From Nakamurella sp040546275 (GTDB taxonomy: Bacteria; Actinomycetota; Actinomycetes; Mycobacteriales; Nakamurellaceae), in the NCBI RefSeq assembly GCF_040546275.1, contig NZ_JBEPNO010000019.1, forward strand, positions 1 through 64,000: DNA of 64,000 nucleotides. Reading direction: 5' to 3'. Below the pieces are notes generated by a model that was not told where the DNA came from, searched no databases, and was given only the letters and a program-made list of their open reading frames with translations. Of this stretch, positions 52,411 to 62,323 are shown piece after piece (position 1 is the stretch's first letter; every line of letters begins with the position of its first letter). The translations under genes and the position numbers were made by a program.

Positions 52411-53628
52411 TCACCCGCCGAAGCCGGAGCCGTACAGCTTGTGGCCCTGCCCGTCATAGGTCGTGATCTGGTAGCCGACCTTCGCGGTCGGCGCCGGGAG
52501 GGCGAAGGTGTGGTAGCTGCCGACGCTGCTCATCAGCACGTCCGTCCTGCCGGCCAGGGCCGCCGTCGCGACGAAGCGGGTGACCTTGGTGCCTTCCATG
52601 ATGTCGACCCGACCGACCTTCGGGCCGACAGCTCCCCAGAGCAGGGGTGTCCCGGTCGGGGAGACGACGAGGGCGAGCGGCCCACCGGGAAGCTCGAGTT
52701 CCGGGATCACCCCTACCGGAACGGCTCTCGAGGTCGAGTCGGCACTGGCCACCAGACAGAGAGCGGATTCGCCGGCCACGCTGCCCTGGTGTAGGGCCAT
52801 CGTGATGGATGTCCCATCGGATACCTTCTGCGACACGGTTGCGGTGGCAGCGCCGACAGGACAGGTGAGCGACTGACCGACTCCCCCGAGTGGCTGTTCG
52901 GGCTGGGCGGCAGGAGTGGGGGCAGCCAGGATCGTCGGCCCGACATCAGTTGGTGTACGGGTCATGTCGTAGGGCAGCTCCGTCAGGATCTTGCCGTCCC
53001 TGCTCATCACCCGAACGGTGCCGGACCCGGTCAGTTCCCGGGCGACGGAGGTGAGGGTGGCTTTGCCGCCGCCACTGGTCTCCAGGTCCAACCGGTTGTC
53101 CTCCGGGAGGACTGCGCCGGCCGAGTTCACGAAGACCAGCTTGGCGGCCTCGGCGGAAAGGACCCCCCACCACCAGGTGTGGCCCGGAGTGGCGGCCGTT
53201 CCGTCCGTCAGGAGCGGCGAGCCGTCGCCGAGGCGGATGCCGGCGTGCCAGGCCACACCGTTGAAGAAGCAGGCCCGACCGTCGGCTGTGGCGCTGATCG
53301 CGATGAGAGCCCCGGAAGCCGCTGCGGTGGAGGCAGATCCGTAGGAGTTGGGCAGGTGGTGCCCGAATCCGCAGTCCGACGTGTCCACCACCGGCGGGGC
53401 CACCGGCTCCGGGCGTTGGGCGATGCCGACCACCGCCACGGTGGCGGTGATCGCCAGGACCGCCGCGGCGATCAGCAAGGGAGCACGGAACTTCCGGTAC
53501 GGGCCAGGCGTCCGGACCCGGTCGCCACCCAGTCGGGCCTGATTATGCTCCCAGGCCTCCGGTGAGTGGGCCAGTCCATCGGCGCGCTCCGTCAGTGCTG
53601 CGGTCAAACGGTTCTCGAGATCATTCAT
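52411..53628 (-). CDS. Membrane-anchored protein coupled to an ECF sigma factor
   Basis: This 405-residue protein has a short cytoplasmic N-terminus (MNDLENRLTAALTERADGLA), one membrane helix (LLIAAAVLAITATVAVVGIA, residues about 50-70) and a large extracytoplasmic part without a domain I recognise. Its start overlaps the sigma factor gene by 4 bases, the usual layout for a sigma factor and its membrane partner. An anti-sigma or sensor role is inferred from this; no zinc-type anti-sigma motif is visible. Confidence 0.8.
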   Translation of the reverse strand: MNDLENRLTAALTERADGLAHSPEAWEHNQARLGGDRVRTPGPYRKFRAPLLIAAAVLAITATVAVVGIAQRPEPVAPPVVDTSDCGFGHHLPNSYGSASTAAASGALIAISATADGRACFFNGVAWHAGIRLGDGSPLLTDGTAATPGHTWWWGVLSAEAAKLVFVNSAGAVLPEDNRLDLETSGGGKATLTSVARELTGSGTVRVMSRDGKILTELPYDMTRTPTDVGPTILAAPTPAAQPEQPLGGVGQSLTCPVGAATATVSQKVSDGTSITMALHQGSVAGESALCLVASADSTSRAVPVGVIPELELPGGPLALVVSPTGTPLLWGAVGPKVGRVDIMEGTKVTRFVATAALAGRTDVLMSSVGSYHTFALPAPTAKVGYQITTYDGQGHKLYGSGFGG

Positions 53629-54170
53629 GACGACACCTCCATGCCGGTCAGTGCGGCTTCGAGGGCGACAAGTCCCCGTGACACATGTGATTTGACGGTG
53701 CCGACCGACACCCTCATCGCGTCGGCCATCTCCCGCTCGCTGAGTTCGGCCCAGTACCGCAATACGAGTGCCTCGCGATGACGGGGCGAGAGGGTCCGCA
53801 ACGCCGTCAGGACGGCCACATTCCCCAGGGAGGCCACGACGGTGTCCTCGACACCGCGCGGACCGACCGACTCGGCCGGCGTGTGGCGCCGGACGACGCT
53901 GAGATGACGGTGTCCCGACCTGGTCAGGTTGACGACCGTGGTCCGCAGGTAGGCCCGGGCCGCCGCGGGATCGCGAAGCATCCGCTGCTTGGCGTGCAGG
54001 CGGACGAAAGCCTCCTGCGCTATGTTCTCGGCGTCGTCGGCCCCCAGCAGATCGGCGAGGGCGACCATGCCCGAGAAGTGCTGCCGGAAAAGCGTTTCGT
54101 AGGCGGCCGCGCTCGTGGACCCGCCGAGTTCAGCGGGTCGGGCGATGCCGGGTTCCGGATCTTCCGACAT
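53625..54170 (-). CDS. ECF sigma factor, SigE-type
   Basis: This roughly 181-residue RNA polymerase sigma factor has region 2 (FRQHFSGMVALADLLGADDAENIAQEAFVRL) and region 4 (LSPRHREALVLRYWAELSEREMADAMRVSVGTVKSHVSRGL). It probably responds to a signal sensed by the coupled membrane protein. I chose ATG 54170, which has a G-run upstream; an in-frame ATG at 54260 would add 30 residues and cannot be excluded. Confidence 0.88.
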   Translation of the reverse strand: MSEDPEPGIARPAELGGSTSAAAYETLFRQHFSGMVALADLLGADDAENIAQEAFVRLHAKQRMLRDPAAARAYLRTTVVNLTRSGHRHLSVVRRHTPAESVGPRGVEDTVVASLGNVAVLTALRTLSPRHREALVLRYWAELSEREMADAMRVSVGTVKSHVSRGLVALEAALTGMEVSS

Positions 54171-54325
54171 CGCCCCCCGCGATCGGTCGTTCCCGATGAT
54201 GGCCGCCTGGTAGGCCACCAGGCCCCCCGCTCCGCCCGAGGCGAAGTTCTGTCTTTTCATGCACCACAGACGAGCTGCTCGGCTGAAAGGTTGAGGTGTG
54301 GGCCGATCCGGCCCAGAACCCCGCT

Positions 54326-54369
54326 GCGTCCTGCACCGTGATCGCTATAGCGAGCGCTGTGCAGGACGC
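54326..54369. repeat. 44-bp palindrome, family P copy 4
   Basis: Nineteen of 22 positions pair around CGCTATAGCG. The right flank GCAAGCGACGGTCGAACGG is followed by GCAAGCGACGGTCGAATGG, a 19-bp tandem repeat with one change. It lies 37 bases past the leuA stop. Confidence 0.82.
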
Positions 54370-54406
54370 AAGCGACGGTCGAACGGGCAAGCGACGGTCG
54401 AATGGG

Positions 54407-56203
54407 TCAGCGCCGGTCGTCCTCGGCGTGGGCGGCAGCGGAGCGATTGACGGCTGAGACGATCGCCTTGAGGGAGGCGCGCGTGATGGACGAGTCGATG
54501 CCGACCCCCCACATCACCTGACCGTCGATCGCACACTCGAGATACGCGGCCGCCCGCGCGTCACCGCCGGCCGAGAGGGCGTGCTCCACGTAGTCGAGGA
54601 CTCGGACGTCGTGGCCGGCGTCGCCCAGGATGTTGCAGAACGCAGCGACCGGACCGTTGCCCTGCGCGCGCAGGACCTGTTCGGTGCCGTCCACCACGAT
54701 CCGGGCGGCCAGCGTGTCGATCCCGTCCGGTGCGTCCTCAGGCGTCTCGATGCGGGCCCGGAGGAACTCGACCGGGGCGGTGCGCTCCAGGTACTCGTCG
54801 GCGAAGTATTTCCACATCGCTGTGGCGTTGACCTCGCCACCCTCGGAGTCGGTGTGCGCCTGAACTACTCGCGAGAATTCGATCTGCAGCCGGCGCGGTA
54901 GGTCCAGACCGTGCTCGGTCTTCATGATGTAGGCGACGCCGCCCTTGCCGGACTGCGAGTTGACCCGGATGACGGCCTCGTACGAACGGCCGACGTCCTT
55001 CGGGTCGATCGGTAGGTAAGGAACCTGCCAGGTCGCCTTCTCGACCGGGATCCCGGCGACGATCGCGTCGCGGTTCAAGGCGTCGAAGCCCTTCTTGATC
55101 GCATCCTGGTGCGAGCCGGAGAACGCCGTGTAGACCAGATCGCCACCGTAGGGGTGCCGCTCGGGGACGGCCAACTGGTTGCAGTACTCGACGGTGCGAC
55201 GGATCTCGTCGATGTCGGAGAAGTCGATCTGTGGATCGACGCCCTGGCTGAAGATGTTCAGGCCCAGGGTGACCAGGCAGACGTTGCCGGTGCGCTCGCC
55301 GTTGCCGAACAGGCAACCCTCGATGCGGTCCGCCCCGGCCATGTAGCCCAGTTCGGCCGCCGCCACGGCGGTGCCGCGGTCGTTGTGCGGGTGCAGGCTC
55401 AGCACCAGCGAGTCCCGTCGGGCCAGGTTGCGGTGCATCCATTCGATGGAGTCGGCGTAGACGTTGGGGGTGGCCATCTCGACGGTGGCCGGCAGGTTGA
55501 CGATCATCGGGCGGTCCGGAGTGGGCTGCCAGACGGCGGAGACCGAGTTGCACACCTCGACGGCGTACTCCAGCTCGGTGCCGGTGTAGCTCTCCGGCGA
55601 GTACTCGAAGCGCCAGTCGGTGTCCGGGTACTTCTCGGCCCACCGGGCGACCTCCTCGGCGCCGTCGGTGGCGATCCGGGTGATGCCGGCGCGGTCCTGT
55701 CCGAAGACGACCCGCCGCTGCAGCGTGGAGGTGGAGTTGTACAGATGGACGATCGCCGAGTGGGCGCCCTCGACCGCCTCGTAGGTACGGGCGATCAGTT
55801 CCGGCCGGGCCTGGGTCAGCACCTGGATCCGGACGTCCTCGGGAATGGCTTCCTGCTCGATGATCTCGCGGACGAAGTCGAAATCGGTCTGCGACGCGGC
55901 CGGGAAGCCGACCTCGATCTCCTTGTAGCCCATGGCCACCAGCAGGTCGAACATGCGGCGCTTGCGGGCCGGCGTCATCGGGTCGATCAGGGCCTGATTG
56001 CCATCACGCAGGTCGACCGCGCACCACAGGGGCGCCTTGTCGATCACCTTCGACGGCCAGGTGCGGTCGGACAGGTCGATCGGGGTGAACGGTGTGTAGC
56101 GCGCGAACGGCATCTGGCTGCCGCGCTGCCGGTTGTAGGCGTGCTGGTCGGCAGGGACGTCGCCGACGGGCAGGCTCAGTCGGGAAACGGGGGGTGTGCT
56201 CAT
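54407..56203 (-). CDS. leuA: 2-isopropylmalate synthase
   Basis: This 598-residue enzyme makes 2-isopropylmalate from ketoisovalerate and acetyl-CoA, the first step of leucine synthesis. It has the actinobacterial N-terminus (QRGSQMPFARYTPFTPIDL), the catalytic CAVDLRDGNQALIDPM, the metal-site HPHNDRGTAVAAAELGYMAGADRIEGCLFGNGERTGN and a C-terminal regulatory domain. Length is normal. An upstream leader peptide with three Leu codons suggests attenuation by leucyl-tRNA supply. Confidence 0.96.
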   Translation of the reverse strand: MSTPPVSRLSLPVGDVPADQHAYNRQRGSQMPFARYTPFTPIDLSDRTWPSKVIDKAPLWCAVDLRDGNQALIDPMTPARKRRMFDLLVAMGYKEIEVGFPAASQTDFDFVREIIEQEAIPEDVRIQVLTQARPELIARTYEAVEGAHSAIVHLYNSTSTLQRRVVFGQDRAGITRIATDGAEEVARWAEKYPDTDWRFEYSPESYTGTELEYAVEVCNSVSAVWQPTPDRPMIVNLPATVEMATPNVYADSIEWMHRNLARRDSLVLSLHPHNDRGTAVAAAELGYMAGADRIEGCLFGNGERTGNVCLVTLGLNIFSQGVDPQIDFSDIDEIRRTVEYCNQLAVPERHPYGGDLVYTAFSGSHQDAIKKGFDALNRDAIVAGIPVEKATWQVPYLPIDPKDVGRSYEAVIRVNSQSGKGGVAYIMKTEHGLDLPRRLQIEFSRVVQAHTDSEGGEVNATAMWKYFADEYLERTAPVEFLRARIETPEDAPDGIDTLAARIVVDGTEQVLRAQGNGPVAAFCNILGDAGHDVRVLDYVEHALSAGGDARAAAYLECAIDGQVMWGVGIDSSITRASLKAIVSAVNRSAAAHAEDDRR

Positions 56204-56221
56204 GAGGTGATCCTTCTGACG

Positions 56222-56330
56222 GGGGCCCCGGATCCGACCACGGCGGTCCGGGGAGATGGTTCGACCAGCAGCACAAAGACCCGCGACGGAGGAGCCAGTC
56301 TGGGATCAGGCTCCGTCGCGGCCGCTAAGG
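56222..56330 (-). promoter_or_regulatory. Possible leuA attenuator hairpins
   Basis: In the leuA leader RNA, CCGCGACGGAGCC can pair with GGCTCCTCCGTCGCGG (13 bp with a 3-base bulge). The first arm overlaps the last codons and stop of the leader peptide. Nearer leuA a second hairpin, CCCCGGA with TCCGGGG, lies just before the SD region. A stalled or finishing ribosome on the peptide would decide which forms. No clear U tract marks a terminator. Confidence 0.45.
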
Positions 56331-56341
56331 AGCAGGTTCAC
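56306..56341 (-). CDS. Leader peptide upstream of leuA
   Basis: GTG starts an 11-codon frame reading MNLLLSGRDGA, with three consecutive Leu codons of different types (CTG CTC CTT), ending in TGA 102 bases before leuA. Consecutive codons for the pathway's own product are the hallmark of attenuator peptides. No good SD site precedes it, so it may be leaderless or weakly translated. Confidence 0.6.
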   Translation of the reverse strand: MNLLLSGRDGA

Positions 56342-56437
56342 GGCGCGAACGCCGGCCGCTGCGATGCGCACCACGGGTAGCACGATACCCCCGGGTCGAC
56401 GGCGGGGCGTAACCCACCCGAGTCGGTGGCGAAGTCC

Positions 56438-56520
56438 GCGCTCATGAAGTCGTCGATTTGCGTCCCACCCGTCCCAAAACGCGCACGATGATGAGCGCCG
56501 TCGATGTTGATAAGCGCGGG
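56438..56520. repeat. 83-bp arm-covarying element, copy R2
   Basis: Arms GCGCTCAT (56438-56445) and ATGAGCGC (56491-56498) span 61 bp, with a direct half-site ATAAGCGC 19 bp on. The length equals R1 and R4 exactly. It lies 9 bases past the end of the alpha/beta hydrolase gene and upstream of the leuA leader. Confidence 0.78.
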
Positions 56521-56529
56521 ATGGGACAG

Positions 56530-57384
56530 TCAGGCGAGGAAGTCCAGCAGGAGAGCGTTGAGCTCGGCGGGGGCCTGTGCCGGGATCCAGTGCGGGCCGG
56601 GCACTTCCGCGAACTGCCAGGGTCCGTCGATCCACTCGCCCGAGCGCTCCATCTGCTCGCGGGTGAGGAACAGGTCGCCACTGGACCACACCCCGAGCAC
56701 CGGACACGACACCCGGGGCAGTTGCGGGACATCCGAAAGGAAGTAGGTCTCGGGACGGATGTTCGCACGGTAGAGGTTGAGCGCAGCCACCAGCGCGCCG
56801 GGCCGCGACAGGCCGGCGATCTGGCCGTCCATCAGCGGGTCGGTGTCGACGCCTTGCCACGCCCATTCGCGGAAGGCCTGCCAGTCGCCGGCAGGCAGCA
56901 CGGACTCAGCCACCCCGACGTGCAGGAACCAGAGCATGTACCAGGACAGCTGCCGCTGCACCAGGCCGGCGGAGATGCTCGCCCCTGGGTGCCCGACCGA
57001 CAACACGGTCAGCCGTTCGACCCGCTCCGGATGACGGAACGTGAAACTCCACGCCAGGGCGGCACCCCAGTCGTGCCCGACCACCGCCGTCTTCTCGATG
57101 CCGAGATCAGCGAGCACCGCGAGGATGTCGGCGATCAGCCGTGGCATACGATACGCCGCAACATCTTCCGGTCGGTCCGACTCGCCATGACCACGAAGAT
57201 CCGGCGCGACCACCCGGTGACCGCTCTGCGCCAGCGCCTGGATCTGGGACTCCCACAAGTGCCAGGAATCGGGAAACCCGTGCAGCAGCAGCACCGGTCG
57301 GCCCTGGCCCGCTGTCGCCACGTTGATCCGGACGCCGCCGGAATCGACGGTGTGCTCGACGATGTCCGTCGCCATCGGCGTCAC
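56530..57384 (-). CDS. Alpha/beta hydrolase, epoxide hydrolase-like
   Basis: This 284-residue protein has the oxyanion motif LLLHGFPDSWHLWE, the nucleophile elbow VVGHDWGAALAW (Asp nucleophile) and PDLRGHGESDRP, a pattern shared by epoxide hydrolases and haloalkane dehalogenase relatives. The catalytic His is probably in VPGPHWIPAQAP. The GTG start overlaps the deaminase stop by 4 bases; the ATG at 57375 is an alternative. Substrate is unknown. Confidence 0.88.
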   Translation of the reverse strand: MTPMATDIVEHTVDSGGVRINVATAGQGRPVLLLHGFPDSWHLWESQIQALAQSGHRVVAPDLRGHGESDRPEDVAAYRMPRLIADILAVLADLGIEKTAVVGHDWGAALAWSFTFRHPERVERLTVLSVGHPGASISAGLVQRQLSWYMLWFLHVGVAESVLPAGDWQAFREWAWQGVDTDPLMDGQIAGLSRPGALVAALNLYRANIRPETYFLSDVPQLPRVSCPVLGVWSSGDLFLTREQMERSGEWIDGPWQFAEVPGPHWIPAQAPAELNALLLDFLA

Positions 57385-57977
57385 GACCGGCGGGCGTTGT
57401 AGACCAGGGCCCGACTCTGGCCGTAAGCCGTATACGTCGCAATGGCGCCGTCCCGCAATACATCCTGCTCGACCTCGATGCCGCGGCGATGCAACTGCTC
57501 GGCCCAGTCGGAAACCACCGGACCCTCGTCGAAGCCCGTCAGTCGCTCCAGGTCCGGACCGTCACCCGCCACCACCAGGCGCTGCACCCCCGACCACAGG
57601 ACCGCCCCGAAACACATCGCGCACGGCCGCCAGTTGACGACCAGTTCCAGACCGGGTCGGGTGGCGGCCAGATCCCAGGAACCCAGCGCCGCCTGGGCCA
57701 GCGAGATGGCCGTCACCTCGGCGTGCGCGCTCGAGAGACCGCTGGAGAGAACCACATTGACGCCGACGGAGACGATCTCGCCGGTCGAGGAATCGGCCAC
57801 CACGGCGGCGAACGGGCCACCGTTTCCGGCGACGTGGTTGCGGTCGGCCAGGGCGTGCACCAGGGCCATCCGCTCCTCCGAGGTGGTGGTCGGAGCGTCG
57901 TACCCGGCAACGAACGGCAGCACCCATTCCGGCAGGGCTGCGGAGAAGCCGATGGCGAGGGCGGCGGTGTCGATCAT
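57381..57977 (-). CDS. Nucleoside/guanine deaminase-like enzyme
   Basis: This 198-residue protein has the zinc site of cytidine deaminase-fold enzymes: SSAHAEVTAIS and WRPCAMCFGAVLWSG. The arrangement is closest to the guanine deaminase/tRNA adenosine deaminase group, but the substrate cannot be told. It is first of a two-gene unit with the hydrolase downstream. Confidence 0.88.
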   Translation of the reverse strand: MIDTAALAIGFSAALPEWVLPFVAGYDAPTTTSEERMALVHALADRNHVAGNGGPFAAVVADSSTGEIVSVGVNVVLSSGLSSAHAEVTAISLAQAALGSWDLAATRPGLELVVNWRPCAMCFGAVLWSGVQRLVVAGDGPDLERLTGFDEGPVVSDWAEQLHRRGIEVEQDVLRDGAIATYTAYGQSRALVYNARRS

Positions 57978-58124
57978 GCTTCGACGACAACGAGGGCATT
58001 GATCACGGGGGTCTTGACCACGGGGCGGCTCCTGGGCTCGGCGACGGTGCCGCCAGCTTAATGACGGCGGCCGCGCCGGAGCAGCCGGACCCTGCTCACA
58101 GCATCTCGGTTTAACCTCGACACG

Positions 58125-59030
58125 GTGGATCGCCGCATCGCTGGAGTACTGCTGCTGGTCGTGGCCCTGGTGGCCACGCTGGCCGTGCCCGACGTCGTCG
58201 GACGGAGCCTGGCCGGCGCCCCCTCGCCGGAGCAGATCGCTGCCCCGCCGGCGGTCGGTTCGTGCGTCGGTGCCATCACCGGATCGGGTCCGGCCCGGAC
58301 GGGCGCCGATGCCCGCCCTTCCGTCACGGGATCGCAACCGGTCGCCACCGTGGTCCCCTGCACCGGCCGTGTGATGGGGGAGATCATCTCGGTGACGGTT
58401 GCGAATCCGCGGCAGGTCGTCACGCTGCAGGAGTACGACGAGGTGCACCCGAGCTGCCGGAGCCAGGTGGAGACCTATCTCGGGACCACGGCCACCACCA
58501 CGTTGTCCGGAGTGCAGTGGAGCAGGAGCATCTACGTGGATGTCGCCACCGTCGGTCCGGACGGTCACGATCGGGCGGCCGGCCGTACCTGGACCGCCTG
58601 CGTGATGACGGCGGTCGACCAGACCTATCCAGTCACGGCCTCGCTGAAGTCGAGCTGGACCACCCGCTCGCTTCCGGACGCCTACGGACTCTGCTGGTTC
58701 GACGACGTGGTGCAGCTGGGGGAGCCGGTCGCCTGCACCTCCCCGCACAGGACCCAGCAGCTGGGATACGGCCTGGTCAGTTCGCCGACGGACTCGGGCA
58801 CGTCCATCGTCTCCGCGGTCGGCTACGACGCGATCCTCGCGGGCTGCCGGACGCTGGCTGCCTCGGTGATGGACGCGGCCGACCCGACCAGGGGCGGCTC
58901 CCTGGACGTCCGGGTGGTGGTCTCCCGATCCGGAGCTCCATACGTGCAGTGCGCGGTATCGGCGACCGGATCGAAGAAACTGACCGGGTCCGTCATCGGG
59001 TTGGGCACGAAACCGGTGCCGCTGGGGTAA
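58125..59030 (+). CDS. Membrane-anchored or secreted hypothetical protein
   Basis: This 301-residue protein starts with a hydrophobic segment (GVLLLVVALVATLAVPDVVG) that is a signal anchor or signal peptide. Eight or so Cys residues in the exported part (GSCVG, VPCTGR, HPSCRSQ, GLCWFDD, VACTSPH) suggest disulfides. The two-repeat layout recalls septum-formation-type extracytoplasmic domains, a weak resemblance. The start is GTG without a clear SD. Confidence 0.75.
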   Translation: MDRRIAGVLLLVVALVATLAVPDVVGRSLAGAPSPEQIAAPPAVGSCVGAITGSGPARTGADARPSVTGSQPVATVVPCTGRVMGEIISVTVANPRQVVTLQEYDEVHPSCRSQVETYLGTTATTTLSGVQWSRSIYVDVATVGPDGHDRAAGRTWTACVMTAVDQTYPVTASLKSSWTTRSLPDAYGLCWFDDVVQLGEPVACTSPHRTQQLGYGLVSSPTDSGTSIVSAVGYDAILAGCRTLAASVMDAADPTRGGSLDVRVVVSRSGAPYVQCAVSATGSKKLTGSVIGLGTKPVPLG

Positions 59031-59071
59031 CCCGGGCGTCGCGCTCCGCTCCCGCAAGGCCAGTCGGTCCG

Positions 59072-59679
59072 TCAGCGGTGTGCGAGCGCTCCCGCCACGG
59101 CCTCGATCTGTCTCCGTGTGGGACCCTGGCTACCGTCGACCAGCAGGGCGGCGGTCGAGGCGCCGGTGACGGACACGATTCGCACCGCGACCGGTTGGCT
59201 TCCGGGGATGCTGACCAGATCTCCCGACTGCTGGTGGGCGGAGCCGTCGATGACGGCCTGCAGGGACGAGACGGGCAGGTCGGCAGCGCTGGGACGAGCG
59301 CAAGGACAGCCGACCCGCTTCGTCCTGCGATGAACAGGACCGACACGGATCCACCGCCGCTGAGGTCCATCTTGCAGTCGACGGCGAACCCGGTCATCCG
59401 TATTTCCGGATCGATCGCCTCGACGGTTCCGCTGACTGCGCCGTCGCTGGTCAGGCCGGCGGCCCGGACAGCTGTGGGCAGCGCAGCGAGCGGGCAGGTC
59501 GTCCTGGGTGCTGCACCCAGTGAGGCGAGAGTGGGGCCGGCCGCCATCGAGCCCGGCCGTTCGTCGGCCGGGACGGAAGTGGCCCGGCCCGAGGTCGTGC
59601 AGGCCGTCAGGAGCACGGCCGCAACGATCGCCGGGACGACTTTCCGGCCGTGCGGACAGACCGGCGCGACGCACGGCAC
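59072..59679 (-). pseudogene. Frameshifted lipoprotein gene
   Basis: The first part reads as a lipoprotein (VPAIVAAVLLTAC lipobox, then LTSDGAVSGTVEAIDPEIRM, VSVLFIAGRSGSAVLALV). The natural continuation (SAADLPVSSLQAVIDG through TRRQIEAVAGALAHR) lies in another frame, ending at 59072. Adding one base at the GGG run 59292-59294 joins them. Without the shift the frame runs on into low-quality, Pro/Arg/Ser-rich sequence to 58993. It is a genuine mutation or a sequencing error in a homopolymer. Confidence 0.75.
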
Positions 59680-59990
59680 AACTCGACCCGCCCCCCGAAC
59701 CTCATATCAGCCAGGCTCACGATGCTCGGCGCGGACCGCGGGAAAATCGGGAATCGGCGGGCGGCACCGGACGTTTCTGTGCTGCCGGAATGCGGTGGCG
59801 CAAGGATCTTTCGTCGATGGTGGCGAAGGTCAGCAGGACTTCTTCCGCAGGCCGAACGCCGGTACGGCCGGTGGTCTGATCGGGAGGAATGGCCTGGTCG
59901 ACCCGGGTAGTCTTCAGGGCGAAAAGTCTCCACGCCGCACTCCAGGGCAGGTGGGTGACCTTCGACGTTGATCGTGCGAGAGGGTTGGCA
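59680..59990. other. Intergenic region upstream of lysC
   Basis: This 311-bp gap separates the divergent lipoprotein and lysC genes. In-frame lysC sequence extends back to 59889 but has no aspartokinase similarity. GAGAGGG at 59979-59985 is the lysC SD site. I see no convincing promoter, riboswitch or repeat. Confidence 0.45.
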
Positions 59991-61252
<1,262 letters not shown>

Positions 61253-61256
<4 letters not shown>

Positions 61257-62323
61257 GCAGGGGGTTGAACATCGGCGTGGTCGGGGCGACCGGACAGGTC
61301 GGCGGCGTGATGCGGCGCATCCTGCTGCAGCGTGACTTCCCCGTCGCCTCCATCCGGTTCTTCGCCTCGGCCCGGTCGGCCGGATCGACGTTGCCGTGGA
61401 AGGGTTCCGACGTCGTGGTGGAGGATGCCTCGACGGCCGACCCGTCGGGCCTGGACATCGCACTGTTCTCCGCCGGTGGCTCGACCTCGAGGGCGCTGGC
61501 GCCGAAGTTCGCCGCGGCGGGTGTCGTCGTGATCGACAACTCCTCGGCCTGGCGGATGGATCCTGCTGTGCCCCTGGTGGTTTCGGAAGTGAACCCGGAG
61601 GCAGCCCTTGCCGTCGTCGGCCGGGTGGACGGTTCCGGTACCAAGGTCGGTGCCATCATCGCCAACCCGAACTGCACCACCATGGCGGCGATGCCGGTGC
61701 TGCGGCCACTGCACGCCGAAGCCTGCCTCCAGCGGATGATCGCCGCGACCTACCAGGCGGTTTCCGGCAGCGGTCTGGACGGCGTCAGCGAGTTGGACGG
61801 CCAGATCAAGGCGGTCGTCGACCATGCCGCCGAGTTGACCCACGACGGCAGCGCGGTCGAGTTCCCGGCCCCGAAGAAGTATGTGCGACCCATCGCGTTC
61901 AACGTGATCCCACTGGCAGGCAACCTTGTCGACGACGGCAGCTTCGAGACCGACGAGGAACAGAAGCTGCGCAACGAATCCCGCAAGATCCTGGGCATCC
62001 CCGGGCTGCTCGTCTCCGGGACCTGCGTCCGGGTACCGGTCTTCAGTGGGCACTCCCTGTCGATCAACGTCGAGTTCGCCCGGCCGTTGTCCGTTTCGCG
62101 GGCCACCGAGCTGCTCGCCGAGGCGCCGGGGGTCGAACTCTCCGACGTACCGAACCCGTTGCAGGCGGCCGGGTCCGATCCGTCGTTCGTCGGACGGATC
62201 CGGGTGGACGAGGGTGTGCCGGACGGCCGCGGACTCGCGCTGTTCATCAGCAACGACAACCTCCGCAAGGGGGCCGCGCTCAACGCGGTCCAGATCGCCG
62301 AAGTGGTCGCCGCCGCATTGTGA
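61253..62323 (+). CDS. asd: Aspartate-semialdehyde dehydrogenase
   Basis: This 356-residue enzyme reduces aspartyl phosphate to the semialdehyde. It has the NADP motif IGVVGATGQVGGVMRRIL, the catalytic Cys in NPNCTTMA and the substrate-binding YQAVSGSGLDGVSEL. It overlaps lysC by 4 bases (ATGA), the common actinobacterial operon. Confidence 0.97.

Noticed and set aside
61396..62322. Open frame continuing upstream of the DUF429 gene through asd
   Set aside because: It is out of frame within asd, and its product is Arg/Gly-rich without a domain.
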